Part shown: in pieces, positions 61,663-64,000 of the stretch | Layout: every line of letters begins with the position of its first letter | Position numbering within the stretch: the stretch's first letter is position 1 | Assembly (NCBI RefSeq): GCF_900129245.1 | Contig: NZ_FQUT01000004.1 | Span: 124,001-188,000 of the forward strand | Direction: 5' to 3' | Source of the DNA: Chryseobacterium arachidis | Lineage (GTDB): Bacteria; Bacteroidota; Bacteroidia; Flavobacteriales; Weeksellaceae | DNA length: 64,000 nt | Position numbers and translations under genes: made by a program | The notes under the pieces: generated by a model | Told to the model about the DNA's origin: nothing | What the model saw: only the letters and a program-made list of their open reading frames with translations | Databases searched by the model: none

Positions 61663-62565
61663 ATGAAAGAAATTGTCCTGATTACCGGAGCCAACGGTTT
61701 AGTCGCCAAAGAATTATCAAAACAGCTTGAAAAAGAATATACACTCCGGTTTCTGACCCGGAAAAAGCAACGAAATAATGAGTTTGAATGGAACATACAA
61801 AACGGGACAATTGACGAGAGTGCCTTCGAAAATATTTCACATATTATCCATCTGGCAGGAGCCAATATTTCTGAAAAACGCTGGACCGACGAAAGAAAAA
61901 AAGAACTGATTTCAAGCCGTGTGGATTCCGCAGGTTTGATTTTAAAAACGTTAAAAAAAAATAATCTCAAATTAAAATCTTTCATATCAGCATCCGGAAT
62001 CAATTATTACGGAACAAAAACGACAGAGAAAATTTTTACTGAACATGATGCCTCGGGAAATGATTTCTTAAGCGAAGTTGTTGTAGTCTGGGAAAAAGCC
62101 GCAGATGATTATAAGGAACAAAATATAACAGAAAGAGTGGTTAAGATTCGGACAGCCGTTGTACTTTCTGAAAAGGATGGTGCTTTAAAAAAGATGATTC
62201 CGACCATAAAAATGGGGATTGGTTCGCCTCTCGGAAACGGAAAACAATACATGCCCTGGATTCACATTAAAGATATTTGCTCGATCTACGAGTTTGCTTT
62301 AAAAAATTCAACTTTGGATGGAGCTTTTAATGCTACTGCTCCCGAACATACTACCAATGAAAATTTAACAAAAAAAATAGCGGAAGTTTTAAAAAAACCT
62401 TTATTTATGCCGAATGTTCCGAGCTTTGTTTTAACATTGCTGTTCGGAGAACTGGCAAGTGCTTTGCTGGAAGGTTCAAGAGCTTCTTCGGAAAAAATTC
62501 AGAAAATGGGATTTCAGTTTCAATTTCCTGAATTAAAAGGTACTTTGGAAGATTTATTAAAATAA
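61663..62565 (+). CDS. TIGR01777-type NAD-dependent epimerase/dehydratase (SDR family)
   Basis: Extended SDR protein of 300 residues. The nucleotide-binding motif is in IVLITGANGLVAKELSKQLE. HIIHLAGANISEKRWTDERK is the classical TIGR01777 segment, with the YYG catalytic region in SFISASGINYYGTKTTEKIF and a C-terminal DUF1731-like stretch (PSFVLTLLFGELASALLEGS). The substrate is unknown. It continues the operon, 18 nt after the zinc-ribbon gene and 27 nt before the Nudix gene. Confidence 0.92.
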   Translation: MKEIVLITGANGLVAKELSKQLEKEYTLRFLTRKKQRNNEFEWNIQNGTIDESAFENISHIIHLAGANISEKRWTDERKKELISSRVDSAGLILKTLKKNNLKLKSFISASGINYYGTKTTEKIFTEHDASGNDFLSEVVVVWEKAADDYKEQNITERVVKIRTAVVLSEKDGALKKMIPTIKMGIGSPLGNGKQYMPWIHIKDICSIYEFALKNSTLDGAFNATAPEHTTNENLTKKIAEVLKKPLFMPNVPSFVLTLLFGELASALLEGSRASSEKIQKMGFQFQFPELKGTLEDLLK

Positions 62566-62592
62566 AAATTTTAAATAAGATTGTAAAAATCT

Positions 62593-63174
62593 ATGCAGAA
62601 TATTAAAATAAATATTGAAAAAACGGAAATTTTATCAGACAACTGGTACACCCTAAAAAAAGTAACTTTCAATATTCAAAAAGAAGACGGAACTATTGAA
62701 CTGCAAAGCCGTGAAGCCTACGACCGAGGAAATGGTGCCGTTATTTTGTTGTATAATAAAAATACTGGAACGGTGATCCTGACCCGACAGTTCAGATTGC
62801 CTACCTATATTAATGGAAATACTTCCGGAATGTTGATCGAGGCATGTGCCGGATTATTAGACAACGACAACCCTGAAGACTGTATTAAAAGGGAAACCGA
62901 AGAGGAAACCGGCTACAAAATTTCGAAAGTTGAAAAGATTTTTGAAGCCTATATGTCACCAGGCTCCGTAACGGAAATTCTCTACTTTTTCATTGCAGAA
63001 TATTCTAAGGAAATGAAAATTGCTGATGGCGGCGGACTCGATGAAGAAGGTGAAAACATTGAAGTTCTTGAACTTTTGTTTGATAAAGCACTGGAAATGA
63101 TCGATTCAGGAGAAATTAAAGATGCTAAAACAATAATGTTGCTTCAGCATTTAAGAATTAAAAATATTTTATAA
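62593..63174 (+). CDS. Nudix hydrolase (ADP-ribose pyrophosphatase-like)
   Basis: A 193-residue protein with a complete Nudix box: [20 protein letters not shown] then GY at about residues 96-117, including the RETEEETG core (R-E-x2-E-E). The upstream segment [20 protein letters not shown] resembles the GDP-mannose/ADP-ribose type (NudK/NudF), with [17 protein letters not shown] downstream. It probably hydrolyses nucleoside diphosphate sugars. The gap to the next gene is 16 nt. Confidence 0.93.
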   Translation: MQNIKINIEKTEILSDNWYTLKKVTFNIQKEDGTIELQSREAYDRGNGAVILLYNKNTGTVILTRQFRLPTYINGNTSGMLIEACAGLLDNDNPEDCIKRETEEETGYKISKVEKIFEAYMSPGSVTEILYFFIAEYSKEMKIADGGGLDEEGENIEVLELLFDKALEMIDSGEIKDAKTIMLLQHLRIKNIL

Positions 63175-63190
63175 ATCTACCCCACACATC

Positions 63191-63769
63191 ATGAAAATAT
63201 TATATACTGTAAGCCTTTCTTTACTATTATCTGCACCTATTTTTGCCCAAAAAACTGAAAAAGCGGGATCAAAAGATAAAGCAGTTGTTGAGCATTTTAA
63301 AAACGATTATAAAAAGAAAAACTATAAAAAATTTACCGGAAATATAGTTATTAAAGATAATCAGGCAAAATTTGATGATAAGGTTATCTATTTTGATAAA
63401 TCTGATAAAATTACCGCTGCTATACTCCAAGAAGGCTTAGTTTATCCTCAGCTTTTAACAGAATTCCAGGTGGATAAATTCGAAAATGAAGACAGCGACA
63501 GAACACAAAAAAGATTTGCCAAACTTCAGAAAAACTGGAAAGATGCTTTCGATGTGAATAATATTAAGCTGAGCAATGCTTCTGAGTTGGTTTTCCTGAG
63601 TTCAGATGAAAAGGTTAAAAGAATTAAAATAGTCTGCAAAGATCCAAAATTTCCTAATCTGATGATGTATTATTTCGAGTTTACCAACAAAAATGCTACA
63701 AAAGATACTCCGATTCAGGATTTCATTAAAAATGCTAAACTGACGTATATTTTTCAGCGAACAGAGTAA
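63191..63769 (+). CDS. Hypothetical exported protein
   Basis: A 192-residue protein that I do not recognise. The signal peptide MKILYTVSLSLLLSAPIFAQ is clear. The mature part is Lys- and Asp-rich with no catalytic motif, beginning with a charged linker (KTEKAGSKDKAVVEHFKNDY). It ends with a hydrophobic strand (LTYIFQRTE). It is followed 11 nt later by another exported gene on the same strand, so the two may act together in the periplasm or envelope. Confidence 0.82.
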   Translation: MKILYTVSLSLLLSAPIFAQKTEKAGSKDKAVVEHFKNDYKKKNYKKFTGNIVIKDNQAKFDDKVIYFDKSDKITAAILQEGLVYPQLLTEFQVDKFENEDSDRTQKRFAKLQKNWKDAFDVNNIKLSNASELVFLSSDEKVKRIKIVCKDPKFPNLMMYYFEFTNKNATKDTPIQDFIKNAKLTYIFQRTE

Positions 63770-63780
63770 AAAAAAACGTA

Positions 63781-64000
63781 ATGATCCAAAAAATTAAGTT
63801 TTTATTTTTTTTCTTGTTATTTCCTGCCTATTATTTTTCGCAGGACGGATCAGATATTTCTTATGTAAAAATCAATGAAATCGATAAAAATCTTATCGGA
63901 AAATTTATTCATCTTGATTTTTATCACAGATCTTTTGGCAGAAATAGTAATCAGGATCATGTTAATTTATCAGTCAATAAGCAACAGGTACAATTTTTAG
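63781..64000 (+). CDS. Hypothetical exported protein, N-terminal part (cut by window edge)
   Basis: Read from sequence: the ATG at 63781 opens a frame that stays open to the window edge (73 codons visible). The signal peptide MIQKIKFLFFFLLFPAYYFS is followed by QDGSDISYVKINEIDK. It resembles an export pattern like the preceding gene's and is probably co-transcribed, since the gap is 11 nt. The rest lies beyond the window, so no family can be assigned. Confidence 0.75.
   Translation, partial: MIQKIKFLFFFLLFPAYYFSQDGSDISYVKINEIDKNLIGKFIHLDFYHRSFGRNSNQDHVNLSVNKQQVQFL

Overview
The window looks like a chromosomal segment of a flavobacterium, most likely Chryseobacterium or a close relative in the Weeksellaceae. 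The supports are AT-rich sequence, many copies of the Bacteroidota -7 promoter element TAnnTTTG close to gene starts, a type IX secretion sorting domain, a very long AtpB with its own signal peptide, an F-ATPase operon without atpD/atpC, and dispersed intergenic repeats of a kind common in this group. The genus is inferred from general protein character, not from a search. There is no rRNA, tRNA, CRISPR array, transposase or prophage. Almost everything reads as core chromosome.

Layout. 1-5.0 kb (minus): F-type ATP synthase operon atpB-E-F-H-A-G (atpG runs off the edge), with a small membrane protein upstream. 5.1-6.5 kb: ffh. 6.5-9.4 kb (minus): four separately terminated small outer-membrane beta-barrel genes. 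9.6-12.9 kb: phoH, a SAM hydrolase family gene and a lone 2-oxoacid dehydrogenase E2. 13.2-16.6 kb: an unknown gene overlapping a ClC channel gene, then a T9SS-secreted protein. 16.8-18.1 kb: rpsF-rpsR-rplI. 18.3-23.7 kb: AraC regulator divergent from a TolC/HlyD/MFS tripartite efflux system, with a repeat-rich gap before the MFS gene. 23.8-28.8 kb: aldehyde dehydrogenase, thioredoxin-like protein, lipid A acyltransferase-like gene with a glycosyltransferase, exonuclease and ApaG. 28.9-33.1 kb (minus): sucA-sucB. 33.2-34.3 kb: SRPBCC protein. 34.5-39.6 kb (minus): glycogen operon glgB-glgA-lipoprotein-glgC.

The most interesting part is 39.9-54.4 kb. Going rightward it holds an esterase with a carbohydrate-binding-like N-terminus, an M17 aminopeptidase, an ATP-grasp ligase, a second small esterase, a second ATP-grasp ligase, a GCS2 carboxylate-amine ligase, a class I glutamine amidotransferase and an apparently circularly permuted ATP-grasp protein. 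That is four potential amide-bond-forming enzymes plus an amide donor and hydrolases in one direction, which suggests a dedicated pathway to an unidentified peptide or amide. Next to it lies a complete cyanophycin module: cphA (minus), divergent from cphB and an isoaspartyl peptidase/asparaginase. Carbon storage (glycogen), nitrogen storage (cyanophycin) and the amidoligase pathway therefore sit side by side.

54.5-59.9 kb: a YtxH-like protein, a methyltransferase, two paralogous zinc-ribbon/SHOCT proteins, hisS, and an HRDC protein with a short SSB. 59.9-60.7 kb is non-coding and carries an unusual 21-bp tandem array organised as an 84-bp higher-order repeat. 60.7-64.0 kb: a rightward run of HPP membrane protein, zinc-ribbon protein, TIGR01777-type epimerase, Nudix hydrolase and two exported unknowns, the last cut by the window edge.
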